Numbered from the stretch's first letter, positions 1-9,281 are shown. The stretch: DNA of 64,000 nucleotides from Limnohabitans lacus (GCF_030053395.1 NZ_JASGBH010000006.1:1-64000), one strand, 5' to 3'. The notes: generated by a model not told the origin, from the letters alone. Numbers and translations: made by a program.

Positions 1-54
1 AGCTTGCTTGAGGAATCCGATGATCTGCTCGTCGGTAAATCGTGTGGTCTTCAT
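1..54 (-). CDS. IS3-family transposase OrfA, N-terminal fragment (runs off window)
   Basis: On the minus strand an ATG at 54 opens a frame that reads MKTTRFTDEQIIGFLKQA before leaving the window at base 1. This is the typical opening of the small HTH protein (OrfA) of IS3-family elements of the IS407 type, which binds the element ends and is joined to OrfB by programmed frameshifting. Only 18 residues are visible, so completeness cannot be judged. It sits at the tip of an insertion that cuts into the response-regulator remnant to its right. Confidence 0.8.
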   Translation of the reverse strand, partial: MKTTRFTDEQIIGFLKQA

Positions 55-90
55 ATCCGCCATTCTCCAAAATTAGCGGACTCAGTTCCA
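1..90 (-). mobile_element. Left-visible end of an IS3-family insertion sequence
   Basis: The transposase start is followed outward by about 36 bp of non-coding sequence. Read on the minus strand this begins TGGAACTGAGTCCGC, similar in style to the TGAACTG-type termini of IS3/IS407-group elements. The element edge is therefore placed near base 88-90. The exact terminus and the target-site duplication cannot be set because the other end is outside the window. Confidence 0.55.
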
Positions 91-91
91 T

Positions 92-392
92 CGGTTTGGT
101 ATGGCTCAGAGGGGGCAGGTCACTGTGTCAAGCGGCCGCTGGCGAAATGATGGAGACCGTGCGCCAGACACGGGCTGGCCAAGCGACGGTGCGTTCACAC
201 TTGGGTGGTCGCGAAGAGCAAGTTTTGCGTTTGATTGCGGACGGGTTTTCGTCCAAAGAGATCGCCCGCAATTTGCAGATCGCCCCCAGCACGGTGGAGG
301 TTCACCGCCGCAACATCATGCGCAAAGTGGGCCTGCACAAGGTGGCCGATCTGACGCGCTACGCGATTCGAAATCAGATGGTCTCGGTGTGA
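92..392 (+). pseudogene. Remnant of a NarL/FixJ-type response regulator (5' truncated and frameshifted)
   Basis: The 3' part encodes a clear LuxR-type HTH (GREEQVLRLIADGFSSKEIA, then STVEVHRRNIMRKVGLH and VADLTRYAIRNQMV), the DNA-binding end of a two-component response regulator. The upstream linker is readable only by changing frame. One frame gives AQRGQVTVSS, like the usual receiver-to-HTH linker (ALRGQRYVSP), then the sense continues as AAAGEMMETVRQTR in another frame. A frameshift therefore lies around 135-142. The receiver domain is absent, and the sequence meets the IS3-family end near base 90. This is a dead gene remnant unless the HTH part is expressed alone. Confidence 0.7.
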
Positions 393-1137
393 GCGCGGAA
401 GTGCTTTCCCGCAAATGGACCAGCAGGCTCGCGTAGCATTTGTCCTCTTCGGTTTTCAGCGCTTTGTAGCATTCGCAACTCAGTTGCTCCAAAGCCGGCC
501 GGTCCACCACCGTGATGCGGCCGCGTGAATAGGCGATGGCGCCGGTGTCCATCAAGCGTTTGGCGGCCAGGCTCACGGCTTCGCGCCGCACGCCCAACCA
601 ATGGGCAATCCAGTCGTGCGTCACGCTGAAATCCTGACCTTCGATCAGGTCGAGCGTGCCCAAAAAAAAGCGGCTCAGCTGCTGCTCCAGTGTGTGGTTG
701 CGCATGCACAGCGAGTTTTGCGCCACGGTGGCCATGCGCATGTCGGCATAGCGCATCAACTGGCTGTTGCCGCAACAGGTGTCGCTTTGAACCACTCGGT
801 GCGCCGTTTGCAAGGGCGCGCGCAAGGCGTGGCCGCCAATTTGCACCACGGCTTTGAAGTTCCGATTGTGCCGGCCCGTGAGCATCGCGAACAGGCTGAC
901 CATGCCCTGCCGACCCAGCATGGCCACCCCGATGGTGTTGCCGTTTTCCAGCATCTTCATCCAGGCCACGATGCTGGTCAGTGGAAAGTAAACGTGCTGC
1001 AGGTCTTGGCCGACATCGGCCAGCACTTGACCTGCGCTCAGTTCCACCAGCTCCAAGTTCATGCCGGCGACCAAGGGCTCGGGCAGGATGGACAAGATTT
1101 TGTTTTGCCGTATCTGGTGCTGGAACTGTTGTGACAT
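316..1137 (-). CDS. Crp/Fnr-family transcriptional regulator
   Basis: 273 residues. An N-terminal cyclic-nucleotide-binding-like beta-roll (about 15-135) is followed by a winged-helix HTH (DWIAHWLGVRREAVSLAAKR, about 170-215). The beta-roll lacks an obvious cAMP phosphate-binding motif, and no FNR-type cysteine cluster is visible, so the effector is unknown. The usual end of such proteins falls near the phrase SCECYKALKTEEDK. The last 25 or so residues are antisense to the HTH codons of the convergent response-regulator remnant and look unconstrained. It is transcribed alone from the AT-rich stretch at 1138-1190. Sensors of this architecture often respond to redox or stress; that is inference. 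Confidence 0.8.
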   Translation of the reverse strand: MSQQFQHQIRQNKILSILPEPLVAGMNLELVELSAGQVLADVGQDLQHVYFPLTSIVAWMKMLENGNTIGVAMLGRQGMVSLFAMLTGRHNRNFKAVVQIGGHALRAPLQTAHRVVQSDTCCGNSQLMRYADMRMATVAQNSLCMRNHTLEQQLSRFFLGTLDLIEGQDFSVTHDWIAHWLGVRREAVSLAAKRLMDTGAIAYSRGRITVVDRPALEQLSCECYKALKTEEDKCYASLLVHLRESTSALTPRPSDFESRSASDRPPCAGPLCA

Positions 1138-1273
1138 TACTGTGAATTAATTATTTCATATATCGTTTATTGAAATTTAATTGTATTTGTTGGTTGCGTG
1201 CGTGTGTTCTCGCACACAAGGCGCCACATGGCGACAGATCGCAACAGGGTGATGAAGCTTTTGTTGAAAAGAC
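1138..1273. promoter_or_regulatory. AT-rich gap holding the Crp/Fnr-type gene promoter
   Basis: This 136-bp gap lies between the Crp-type gene (minus, start 1137) and the end of the FAD dehydrogenase gene (minus, stop 1274). Bases 1138-1185 are unusually AT-rich for the window and contain TTTCA-N12-TGAAA arms that could be an operator. No clear terminator was seen. Promoter position is not resolved. Confidence 0.35.
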
Positions 1274-3085
1274 TCAGCCGCGCAGGTGCAGCGCCACGGC
1301 TTCGGCCACTTTGATGCCGTCCACCCCGGCCGACAAAATGCCGCCCGCGTAGCTGGCGCCTTCGCCAGCGGGGTAAAGGCCCCGTGTGTTCAGGCTCTGG
1401 AAGTCGTCGCCCCGTGGGATTTTGAGCGGTGAGGAGGTGCGCGTTTCCACCCCGGTCATGACCGCGTCCGCCATGTCGTAGCCCTTGATCTTTCGGCCAA
1501 ACACCGGCAACGCATCGCGCATGGCGGCCACGGCGTAGTCGGGCAGCACATCGGCCAGGTCGCCCAGCTTGACGCCCGGCTTGTACGACGGCAGCACGCT
1601 GCCCCAGGTGCTGGAGGGGCGCTTGGCCAAAAAGTCGCCCACCAGCTGGCCGGGCGCTTCGTAAGTGCCGCCGCCCACTTCGAAGGCGCGGGCCTCCAGC
1701 TGGCGCTGCAGCACGATGCCCGACAGCGGGTGCGGTGCGGGTGGCTGTTGATGGGCCAGCGCCAGAGCTTCTTGCGCCAGTTGTGCGCCCTCGGCCTCGC
1801 CAAATGCGGCTTGCCAGGCGGCCTTGTCCAGCGGGTAGTCGGGCGGATCGATGCCCACCACCATGCCCGCATTGGCGTTGCGTTCGTTGCGCGAGTACTG
1901 GCTCATGCCATTGGTTACCACGCGGCCAGGCTCGCTGGTGGCAGCCACCACCGTGCCGCCGGGGCACATGCAAAAGCTGTAAACAGCACGACCGTTTTGC
2001 GCGTGGTGCACCAGCTTGTAATCGGCCGCGCCCAGCAACGGGTGGCCGGCGTGGCGGCCCCAACGGGCCTGGTCGATCACGCTTTGTGGGTGCTCGATGC
2101 GCACGCCAATCGAAAACGCTTTGGCCTGCAGCGCCACGCCGCGTTGGTGCAGCATGACAAAGGTGTCGCGCGAACTGTGGCCCAGGGCCAGCACCACGTG
2201 GCCGGTGGCCAGCGTGTGGCTTTGGCCGGTTTTCAAGTCCTGCACCTGCAGGCCGGTGATTTGCTGACCGCCCTCTGCGGGCGAGAGCAGCACATCGCTC
2301 ACGCGCTGCTCAAAACGGATCTCGCCACCCAAAGCCATGATTTGCTCACGTATGTGCTCCACCACCTTGACCAGCTTGAAGGTGCCAATGTGCGGGTGCG
2401 CGGCAAACAAGATGTCGGCCGGTGCCCCGGCTTTGACGAACTCGTCCATCACCTTGCGGCCCAGGTGGCGCGGGTCTTTGATTTGGCTGTAGAGCTTGCC
2501 GTCCGAGAAGGTGCCTGCGCCGCCTTCGCCAAACTGCACATTGCTCTCAGGGTTGAGGGTCTTTTTGCGCCACAAGCCCCAGGTGTCTTTGGTGCGTTCG
2601 CGCACCTTCTTGCCCCGCTCCAGCACGATGGGCTTGAAGCCCATTTGCGCCAAGCTCAACGCCGCAAACATGCCGCAAGGCCCAAAGCCCACCACCACCG
2701 GCCGCTCGCCATCTTGCGCCCCAAAGCCATCGGGGGCGTGGCATGGCGCATGCCAAGTCATGTCGGGCGTGGGCTGGATGTGCGGGTTCTGGTCGAACTG
2801 TTGCAGCAAGGCGGTTTCTGCCGCAGGGTCGTTCAGCGTGATGTCCACGATGAACACCGCCAGCAGCTCGGCCTTGCGGGCGTCAAAGCTGCGTTTGAAG
2901 ACGTGAAGGGTCGCGATGTCGGTGGGCGCGATGGCCAGCGCCTTGGCGGCCAGCTGGCGCAAGGCCGCTTCGGGGTGCGGTGGCGGGATGCGGTCGTCGT
3001 CGGTTTCAGCCGGCGCATCGGCTGCGCGACGCACTTCGACGGGCAGGGCCGACAGCGGGAGCTTGAGTTCGGAAATTCGGATCAT
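1274..3085 (-). CDS. FAD-dependent dehydrogenase (COG2509-like)
   Basis: 603 residues. An N-terminal region of about 100 residues precedes a Rossmann-type FAD motif (VVVGFGPCGMFAALSLA, near 130-146), then FGEGGAGTFSDGKL. A C-terminal FAD-closing segment (GLYPAGEGASYAGGILSA) is typical of flavin reductase-like proteins. The family is widespread and its substrate is not established; the C-terminal layout resembles HI0933/YhiN-type flavoproteins. It begins ATG with the next minus-strand gene, cysK, ending 100 bp upstream, so it is probably separately expressed. A GATAAT hexamer lies about 45 bp before the start. Confidence 0.85.
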   Translation of the reverse strand: MIRISELKLPLSALPVEVRRAADAPAETDDDRIPPPHPEAALRQLAAKALAIAPTDIATLHVFKRSFDARKAELLAVFIVDITLNDPAAETALLQQFDQNPHIQPTPDMTWHAPCHAPDGFGAQDGERPVVVGFGPCGMFAALSLAQMGFKPIVLERGKKVRERTKDTWGLWRKKTLNPESNVQFGEGGAGTFSDGKLYSQIKDPRHLGRKVMDEFVKAGAPADILFAAHPHIGTFKLVKVVEHIREQIMALGGEIRFEQRVSDVLLSPAEGGQQITGLQVQDLKTGQSHTLATGHVVLALGHSSRDTFVMLHQRGVALQAKAFSIGVRIEHPQSVIDQARWGRHAGHPLLGAADYKLVHHAQNGRAVYSFCMCPGGTVVAATSEPGRVVTNGMSQYSRNERNANAGMVVGIDPPDYPLDKAAWQAAFGEAEGAQLAQEALALAHQQPPAPHPLSGIVLQRQLEARAFEVGGGTYEAPGQLVGDFLAKRPSSTWGSVLPSYKPGVKLGDLADVLPDYAVAAMRDALPVFGRKIKGYDMADAVMTGVETRTSSPLKIPRGDDFQSLNTRGLYPAGEGASYAGGILSAGVDGIKVAEAVALHLRG

Positions 3086-3152
3086 GGTCGTGGCTTGTGG
3101 TTATCAAGCAAGAAGCCACGATTATCCCGCAGTCACAAGTCTGCGCCTCTTT

Positions 3153-3173
3153 AATTGGGGTCAGAACCCGATT
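3153..3173. repeat. Short imperfect palindrome between cysK and the FAD dehydrogenase gene
   Basis: AATTGGGGT and ACCCGATT arms flank a short CAGA loop. The stem is about 9 bp with one wobble and one mismatch, 13 bp past the cysK stop. It could act as a weak terminator or be a decayed REP-like unit. There is no strong U-tract on either strand. Confidence 0.35.
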
Positions 3174-3185
3174 GTTGAGCTCCTC

Positions 3186-4103
<918 letters not shown>

Positions 4104-4194
4104 GTCCGGGTCTCCAAGTGTGAAATGGCCAAAATGTCGAGCCATTGTGCGCGAATCTTCAGACCCCTTGGGGCATGTGCACATGACGGCAGGC

Positions 4195-4200
4195 GATAAT
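4195..4200 (+). promoter_or_regulatory. -10 element of rnpB
   Basis: GATAAT ends 5-6 nt before the inferred first base of the RNase P RNA (about 4206), the spacing expected for a sigma-70 -10 box. No convincing -35 hexamer was found at 17 bp. Confidence 0.6.
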
Positions 4201-4205
4201 CGATG

Positions 4206-4527
4206 GGTGAAGCTCGCCAGACCGCCGCTGGTGCAATCTCCGAAAGGAGGCACTGGAGGAACGTCCGGACTGCACAGGACAGCGTAGGAGGCAACGCCTC
4301 TCCACCGTGAGGTGAGGATCAGAGCAACAGAGACGAGCCGATTCAGTTCGGGTGAAACGGGCAATCTCTACGCGCAGCAATACCAAGTAGGCCAGCGTTG
4401 ATGTGGTTCCGCAGAGCTGGCGGGTAGGTAGCATCGAGCCGGGTGGGCGACCCCCGGCCCAGAGTAATGGCGGTCACGCAGCGGGCAACCGCTGTGCACA
4501 GAATCCGGCTTATCGGTGAGCTTCACA
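4206..4527 (+). ncRNA. rnpB: RNase P RNA (bacterial class A)
   Basis: This is the catalytic RNA that trims tRNA 5' leaders together with RnpA. The two ends pair as helix P1: GTGAAGCTC at 4207-4215 with GAGCTTCAC at 4518-4526. Conserved core blocks are present: GGAGGAACGTCCGGACTGCA near the 5' side, GGGTGAAACGGG and CAGAGTAATGG in the middle, and ACAGAATCCGGCTTAT near the 3' side. The length of about 320 nt is slightly short for the class. It stands alone between divergent cysK and the convergent Rrf2-type gene. Confidence 0.95.
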
Positions 4528-4543
4528 CTTTTTTTCAGCCAAC

Positions 4544-4570
4544 AAAAAACCCGCCGAGGCGGGTTTTTTT
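4544..4570 (+). terminator. Intrinsic terminator after rnpB
   Basis: CCCGCC-GA-GGCGGG stem extended by A/T pairs and followed by a seven-base T run. The A-run on the other side makes it potentially bidirectional, so it may also serve the convergent Rrf2-type gene. Confidence 0.85.
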
Positions 4571-4588
4571 GGGGGGGGCGCAGACAGT

Positions 4589-5110
4589 TCAGCTGCGCGA
4601 GGGCATCAAGGTGCCGGCCAAAGCAAACACCGAATTGGGTGCGGTGATCTTCAAGGTGCTTTTGGGCTTGGCAAAGACCCCGCGTTTGACCGCGGGTTGT
4701 GGCGCGGGTTCAATGGCCACGCCTTTGGCGCGTTGCTCTGCCACCAGCTGGCGCAGGCTGATCGACTGCAGATGGCTCAGCATTTTTTCGTTCAGGCTGG
4801 CCCACAGTTCGCTGCTCATCCAGCCGCCTTCAGCGGCCAGTTCTTCTTCAGATGGCGCGTCCACGGCGCCGACGATGTCGGCCATGGTGATTTTTTCGGC
4901 ATTGCGGGACAGGGAATAACCGCCGCCGGGGCCGCGGGTGCTCTCGACCAGACCTTGCTGGCGCAGCTTGCTGAACAGCTGCTCGAGGTAGGACAGCGAA
5001 ATCTGGTGGCGCACGCTGATGGCGGCCAAGGACACGGGGCCGCGGTCTTCGCGCAGGGCCACGTCGATCATGGCGGTCACGGCAAAACGACTTTTGGTGC
5101 TCAAACGCAT
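4589..5110 (-). CDS. Rrf2-family regulator, IscR-like but without cysteines
   Basis: 173 residues. The N-terminal winged helix is very close to IscR (MRLSTKSRFAVTAMIDVAL, then ISLSYLEQLFSKLRQQGLVE and STRGPGGGYSLSR). IscR normally carries a loop with three cysteines that bind a [2Fe-2S] cluster between about 90 and 106. Here that segment is short (DAPSEEELAAEGGWMSSELW) and the whole protein has no cysteine. It should bind DNA like apo-IscR without sensing Fe-S status. No isc genes are nearby, so it is probably a paralogue of a genuine IscR encoded elsewhere. The start ATG has an AGGAAG ribosome site just upstream. Confidence 0.85.
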   Translation of the reverse strand: MRLSTKSRFAVTAMIDVALREDRGPVSLAAISVRHQISLSYLEQLFSKLRQQGLVESTRGPGGGYSLSRNAEKITMADIVGAVDAPSEEELAAEGGWMSSELWASLNEKMLSHLQSISLRQLVAEQRAKGVAIEPAPQPAVKRGVFAKPKSTLKITAPNSVFALAGTLMPSRS

Positions 5111-5212
5111 GGTGTCTTCCTTTCTGCGTAATCAAGGCTTTCTGGGCCTTAGGGTGCCGCCAGGCTGCGGGATATGCAACGGCGACATGGGCTGATTTTC
5201 TCAGACAGATCC

Positions 5213-5242
5213 AGCATATTGGGATTGCCCGTGTCAATTCAA
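5213..5242 (-). promoter_or_regulatory. Candidate sigma-70 promoter of the Rrf2-type gene
   Basis: On the minus strand TTGAAT (5237-5242) and TATGCT (5213-5218) are separated by 18 bp, predicting a leader of about 95 nt before the ATG at 5110. No other evidence. Confidence 0.45.
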
Positions 5243-5285
5243 GGGTAAATCCTGTGTAAATTTGTCGGAAATCAACCTCGGGCCT

Positions 5286-5978
5286 TTAAAACCGCTCGAA
5301 ACCTTCGAGCTGGCGCCATTGGCCGGGCTCCAGCGGGGCCAGGCTGATGCGCCCCACGCGCTGGCGGCGCAGGTCTTGCAGGGGGCATTGCTGGTCCAGC
5401 CAACGGCCCAGCGCCAGGCCGTCGATGTCTTTGCCCGCGATGCGCAACACCGTGACGGTGTCGGTTTGGCGGTTCACGCTGGCGCGCAGGCCGGGGCCGT
5501 TGAGTGCCTTGATCAGGCCTTCGGGCACTTCGCCTTTCAAAGTGGCCATCCATTCTTGCTCCATGGGGCTGCGCCGGTCTTCCAGGTGCCGCAGCACGCC
5601 CACGTCGTCTGAAAAAATGCACAGACCACTGGCCGGCGCGGGCAGGGGCATGGCGATTTGCAGCTTGGCCAGGCGCTCTTTGCCCCAAATGCCGGCTTGC
5701 GGGGCTTGGAGTCCGGCGATTTTTTGCAGCCAGCTGTGGGTGCCGCCCGAGTCCGCCGGTTTGTGGACCACCAAGGTCAAGGGGGCCAAAGCGGCCATGG
5801 AGACCTTGCGGTTGACCGTGAGGGCTTCGTTTTGGACGCGCCGGGCCGGGTCGGTGACCACTTGGCCGGCCACTTGCACGCCACCGGCCACGATCAGGGC
5901 TTCGGCTTCGCGGCGCGAACAGTTTTCTTCGGCGGCCACGCGTTTGGCCAGGCGGACGCCTTCGTCAGAGCGGTGCAT
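5286..5978 (-). CDS. RsuA/RluF-family pseudouridine synthase-like protein lacking the catalytic Asp motif
   Basis: 230 residues from ATG 5978, 8 bp after the Nudix-MBL stop, so probably one operon. The N-terminal S4 RNA-binding domain is clear ([20 protein letters not shown], about 7-55). The family's catalytic loop normally reads GRLDxxTxGLLLLTND with an essential Asp. The aligned stretch here is [18 protein letters not shown], which keeps SGL-F-(T/S)(N/D)D but has no Asp at the catalytic position. Later sequence ([32 protein letters not shown]) still follows the family fold. It may bind rRNA without modifying it or use a displaced residue. Confidence 0.75.
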   Translation of the reverse strand: MHRSDEGVRLAKRVAAEENCSRREAEALIVAGGVQVAGQVVTDPARRVQNEALTVNRKVSMAALAPLTLVVHKPADSGGTHSWLQKIAGLQAPQAGIWGKERLAKLQIAMPLPAPASGLCIFSDDVGVLRHLEDRRSPMEQEWMATLKGEVPEGLIKALNGPGLRASVNRQTDTVTVLRIAGKDIDGLALGRWLDQQCPLQDLRRQRVGRISLAPLEPGQWRQLEGFERF

Positions 5979-5986
5979 CGGGGCTT

Positions 5987-7630
5987 TCAATTCAGTTGTT
6001 CGCGGATGTGGTCCACATGCGCTTGCAGGGATCGGGCGGCCACCGGCCACAGGCGCGGCGGCACGTCGTCGTAGGCTTTTTCGACCCAGTCTTGCAAGCT
6101 GCCTTGGGGCAGGGCCTGCATGGCGGCGGCGATTTTGGCTTCGCGCTTGAGGCGGTGGGCCTTCAGGTGCGTGATGGCTTGGTGCGCAAAGCCCAGCACA
6201 TGGCCGTGCGCGGGCAAGATGAATTCGATGCCACCGGCCTCACAGGCGGCGGCCAGTTTGTCCAGCGAGTCCAGATAGTCGCCCATGTGGCCATCGGGCG
6301 GGTCGATCACGGTGGTGCTGCCGTTGAGCACATGGTCACCCGAGAACAGCAGGCCGTCTTCTTCGAGCACCAGGCACAGGTGATTGGCCGCATGACCTGG
6401 GGTGTGCACCACGCGCAGGGTGTGGGTGATTTCGCCCTCGACGCCTATGCCTTGCAGCACCAGTTGTTCGCCATCGGCCAGCTCGCGGTCGGGTGTGAAT
6501 TGGCTGTTGGCACGCGCCGTGGGCTTGGAGGCCAGGCCCAGAATCGGTGGCTTGTGGGTGCACAAGGCCTGCAAGGGCGCGGCTCCGGGCGAATGGTCCG
6601 AGTGCGAGTGGGTGCAGACAATGGCTTTGATTTGCCCACCCGCCGCCCGCCACAGGCGCTGCAAATGCTCGTGGTCGGCCGGGCCCGGGTCAATGGCGAT
6701 GTAGCCGGTGTTGGGGTCGCCCACCAAATAACTGTTGGTGCCGGGGCCGGTCATCACGCCGGGGTTGGGGGCTGTCAGGCGCTGCACGTTTTGCAGCAGC
6801 GGCACAGGCAGATCGGTTTGCCAGTCGAGGTGGTGGTGGATTTGGCCATCGGGGGTGACCAAAGCCAACTCGCCAAAGGGGGCCTCGTGCTCCATGTAGC
6901 GCACTTCGTGGCCGCCCAAGAAGCCGGCGCGGGGGCAGCTGGTCCACAGTGGCTCGTCGTTGATGGCGCACGCTTGCAGCACGTCTTCGACTTGGGCAAA
7001 AGCTTTGAGGCGCTCGAGCGTGCGGATGGTTGGGAAGATGATGAAAAAGTCGCCGGCTTCGTGGCGCGTCAGCGCGTCCACTGGGCGCACCCAAACGGGC
7101 TCGAACTGCTCGGACTCGTCGGCCACCGGGGTCTGGCCTTCGGGCATGCGGGCCACCAAAAAGGGCACGTCAAAGCGGCGTGGCAGGTCGCGGTCGGTGA
7201 TCCAGTGGGCCAGCACGAACACCTGGTCGGCCGCCAACGTCAGGCCTTGGCTTTGGCACTGCGCTGCAAATGGGGCTTTGCGGTCGATGTGCGCGATGTC
7301 CGCGTTGTCGGCCCAGCGGCCATCGGCGTGCCGCGCGAACAAAATGCCCAGCTCTTCAAAGCTCTCTCGGATGGCGGCAATGGCTTGCGTCAGGTGCAAG
7401 TCGCTTTGTTGGGGCCTGCGGGTGGACAGGGCGTGGGCTTGGGCGTCGGCCGCGTCGACGCCGCCGCCCGGGAACACATAGGCGCCGGGCGCAAAGCTGG
7501 CCGTCATGGAGCGGCGGGTCATCAGGACCTCGATGCCTTGCGGGCTGTCGCGCAAAAGCAGCACGGTGGCGGCTGGGCGCAGCGGCGCGGGTTCACGTTG
7601 GGGGTGCAGGAGTTGGGTAGTGCGTGCCAT
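5987..7630 (-). CDS. Nudix hydrolase / metallo-beta-lactamase-fold fusion protein
   Basis: 547 residues. The N-terminal half (about 15-235) is a Nudix domain with an expanded Nudix box: GGGVD and REsFEELGI are separated by about 35 residues, as in NUDT19-like enzymes. The C-terminal half (about 275-545) is an MBL-fold hydrolase with [10 protein letters not shown] (HxHxDH), [14 protein letters not shown] and PAHGH, the full di-metal ligand set, most like LACTB2/GloB-type proteins. The substrate is unknown; a CoA-ester or nucleotide-linked compound is a guess from the two domain types. It is divergent from dapF, whose start is 69 bp away, and a GATAAT lies just 5 nt before its own ATG. Confidence 0.85.
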   Translation of the reverse strand: MARTTQLLHPQREPAPLRPAATVLLLRDSPQGIEVLMTRRSMTASFAPGAYVFPGGGVDAADAQAHALSTRRPQQSDLHLTQAIAAIRESFEELGILFARHADGRWADNADIAHIDRKAPFAAQCQSQGLTLAADQVFVLAHWITDRDLPRRFDVPFLVARMPEGQTPVADESEQFEPVWVRPVDALTRHEAGDFFIIFPTIRTLERLKAFAQVEDVLQACAINDEPLWTSCPRAGFLGGHEVRYMEHEAPFGELALVTPDGQIHHHLDWQTDLPVPLLQNVQRLTAPNPGVMTGPGTNSYLVGDPNTGYIAIDPGPADHEHLQRLWRAAGGQIKAIVCTHSHSDHSPGAAPLQALCTHKPPILGLASKPTARANSQFTPDRELADGEQLVLQGIGVEGEITHTLRVVHTPGHAANHLCLVLEEDGLLFSGDHVLNGSTTVIDPPDGHMGDYLDSLDKLAAACEAGGIEFILPAHGHVLGFAHQAITHLKAHRLKREAKIAAAMQALPQGSLQDWVEKAYDDVPPRLWPVAARSLQAHVDHIREQLN

Positions 7631-7686
7631 GCCCCATTATCAGGCGGGCTCGTCCGGCGGCTGTCGTTGTCGTGTCGAGCAAGGGC

Positions 7687-7692
7687 GATAAT
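7687..7692 (+). promoter_or_regulatory. -10 element of dapF, 7 nt before the ATG
   Basis: GATAAT is followed by 7 nt and then the dapF start codon. A -10 box here would place transcription start at or next to the A of ATG, implying a leaderless mRNA. Confidence 0.5.
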
Positions 7693-7699
7693 CGCGGCC

Positions 7700-8569
7700 A
7701 TGCACATCCGCTTTACCAAGATGCAAGGGGCCGGCAACGACTTTGTCGTGCTCGATGAAACCCGTGGCCGCCTGGGGCTGAACACCGCCCAGTACCGTTT
7801 TTTGGCCGACCGCCACTTTGGCGTGGGGGCCGATCAGATCCTGACGGTGCGCCCCTCGCCAGCGCCAGGCCTGGACTTTGAGTACGTGATCCACAACGCC
7901 GATGGCGGCGAGGTGGAGCACTGCGGCAACGGCGCCCGCTGCTTTGTGCGCTATGTGCGCGACAAGGGCCTGACCGACAAAAACACGGTGCGTGTGAAGG
8001 TGCAGCAAGGCGAGATCGAGCTGTCCATGAACCCCGACGGCCGTGTCACGGTCAACATGGGCGCGCCCGTGTTTGATTGGGAACGTGTGCCCTTCAACCC
8101 CATTGGCCTCATCAGCGACCAGGTCAATGGCTGGCCGGTGTTTGACCTGGCTTTGGGTGATCTGGGCATTGCGCGGGTGGGTGTGGTGTCCATGGGCAAC
8201 CCGCACGCTGTGCAGCGCGTGGACGATGTGGCCGCCTTCCCGGTGCTGGCCCAAGGCCCCTTGATCGAAAACCACCCGGCTTTCCCCAAGCGGGTGAACG
8301 CCGGCTTCATGCAGATCCTCTCGCGCAGCCAGATCAAGTTGCGCGTGTTCGAGCGCGGCTCGGGCGAGACGCTGGCCTGCGGCACCGGCGCTTGTGCGGC
8401 CGTGGTGGCGGGCATTCGCCAAGGCTGGCTGGACAGCCGAGTCGATGTGCAGACGCACGGCGGCGTTTTGACCATCGAATGGGCCGGCCAAGCCGACAGC
8501 CCGGTCATGATGACCGGCCCGGCCACCCCTGTGTTTGAGGGCAGCATTGACGTGCCCGATACCCTTTGA
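7700..8569 (+). CDS. dapF: Diaminopimelate epimerase
   Basis: 289 residues. It converts LL- to meso-diaminopimelate, the precursor for lysine and for the peptidoglycan crosslinking residue used by MurE in this window. The start [17 protein letters not shown] is canonical. The two active-site cysteines are C75 (HCGNGARC) and C227 (ACGTGACA). An in-frame open stretch continues upstream but is antisense to the Nudix-MBL gene. A -10-like hexamer 7 nt before the ATG also argues for this start. It is followed at 18 bp by the DUF484 gene. Confidence 0.96.
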   Translation: MHIRFTKMQGAGNDFVVLDETRGRLGLNTAQYRFLADRHFGVGADQILTVRPSPAPGLDFEYVIHNADGGEVEHCGNGARCFVRYVRDKGLTDKNTVRVKVQQGEIELSMNPDGRVTVNMGAPVFDWERVPFNPIGLISDQVNGWPVFDLALGDLGIARVGVVSMGNPHAVQRVDDVAAFPVLAQGPLIENHPAFPKRVNAGFMQILSRSQIKLRVFERGSGETLACGTGACAAVVAGIRQGWLDSRVDVQTHGGVLTIEWAGQADSPVMMTGPATPVFEGSIDVPDTL

Positions 8570-8587
8570 AATTCTGGAGACAAGAAC

Positions 8588-9277
8588 ATGAGCACTTCCG
8601 AACCCATGAGCCCGATCACCGAAGACGACATCGCCGATTACCTGGTGAACACACCGGACTTTTTTGAGCGCCATGCCTCGCTGTTGGCCACGGTGCAGCT
8701 GACCCACCCCCAAAGTCACCGCGCTGTGGGCTTGCAAGAGCGCCAGGCCCAGATGCTGCGCGACAAGATCAAGGGGCTGGAACACCGCATCATGGACATG
8801 ATCCGGCATGGCAACGAAAACATGATCTTGACGGACAAGCTGCACCGCTGGTCGTGCGACTTGCTGGTGGCGCCGCCAGAGCATTTGGTGGAGTCGGCGG
8901 TGGACAACATCCGCGAACTCTTTCAGGTGCCGCAAGTGACTTTGCGTTTGTGGGGCGTCAACGAGGCACACAGCCAAGCCGCTTACGCCCAAGGCGTGAC
9001 CGAGGCGGTGCAAGAGCTGGCTGCGTCTTTGGATACGCCTTATGTGGGACCCAACACCGGCTATGAGGCCGTGCAGTGGCTGACCGAGCCTGCTCAAGCC
9101 GCTTCGCTGGCGCTGCTGGCCTTGCGTGCGGCGCCTGGCCAATCGCCTTTCGGCTTGCTGGTCTTGGCCTCACCCGATGGCCAGCGCTTCAACAGCCAAA
9201 TGGGCACCGATTTGCTGGAGCGCTTGGCCGAGTTGGCCGGTGCTGCGCTGTCGGTCTTGCGCGCACCCCAGGCCTGA
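8588..9277 (+). CDS. DUF484 family protein
   Basis: 229 residues. It starts with the family signature around ITEDDIADYLVNTPDFFERH, followed by a predicted helical coiled region (about 45-75) and a GAF-like C-terminal domain. The function is unknown. Members are almost always placed between dapF and xerC in proteobacteria, as here (18 bp after dapF, 4 bp before the likely xerC start), which suggests co-expression rather than a known role. Confidence 0.88.
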   Translation: MSTSEPMSPITEDDIADYLVNTPDFFERHASLLATVQLTHPQSHRAVGLQERQAQMLRDKIKGLEHRIMDMIRHGNENMILTDKLHRWSCDLLVAPPEHLVESAVDNIRELFQVPQVTLRLWGVNEAHSQAAYAQGVTEAVQELAASLDTPYVGPNTGYEAVQWLTEPAQAASLALLALRAAPGQSPFGLLVLASPDGQRFNSQMGTDLLERLAELAGAALSVLRAPQA

Positions 9278-9281
9278 AGCC

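Noticed and set aside
1730-3154. Plus-strand frame of 474 codons opposite the FAD dehydrogenase
   Set aside because: No recognisable motif; the minus strand has FAD-binding motifs throughout.
4104-4364. N-terminal extension of cysK
   Set aside because: The extra sequence is antisense to rnpB and is not part of the CysK fold; ATG 4103 gives the standard length.
5996-8569. Plus-strand open frame of 857 codons ending as dapF
   Set aside because: Everything before 7700 is antisense to the Nudix-MBL gene, which has intact motifs; dapF has a canonical start at 7700.
7640-9142. Minus-strand frame of 500 codons opposite dapF and the DUF484 gene
   Set aside because: Antisense shadow; both plus-strand genes are canonical.
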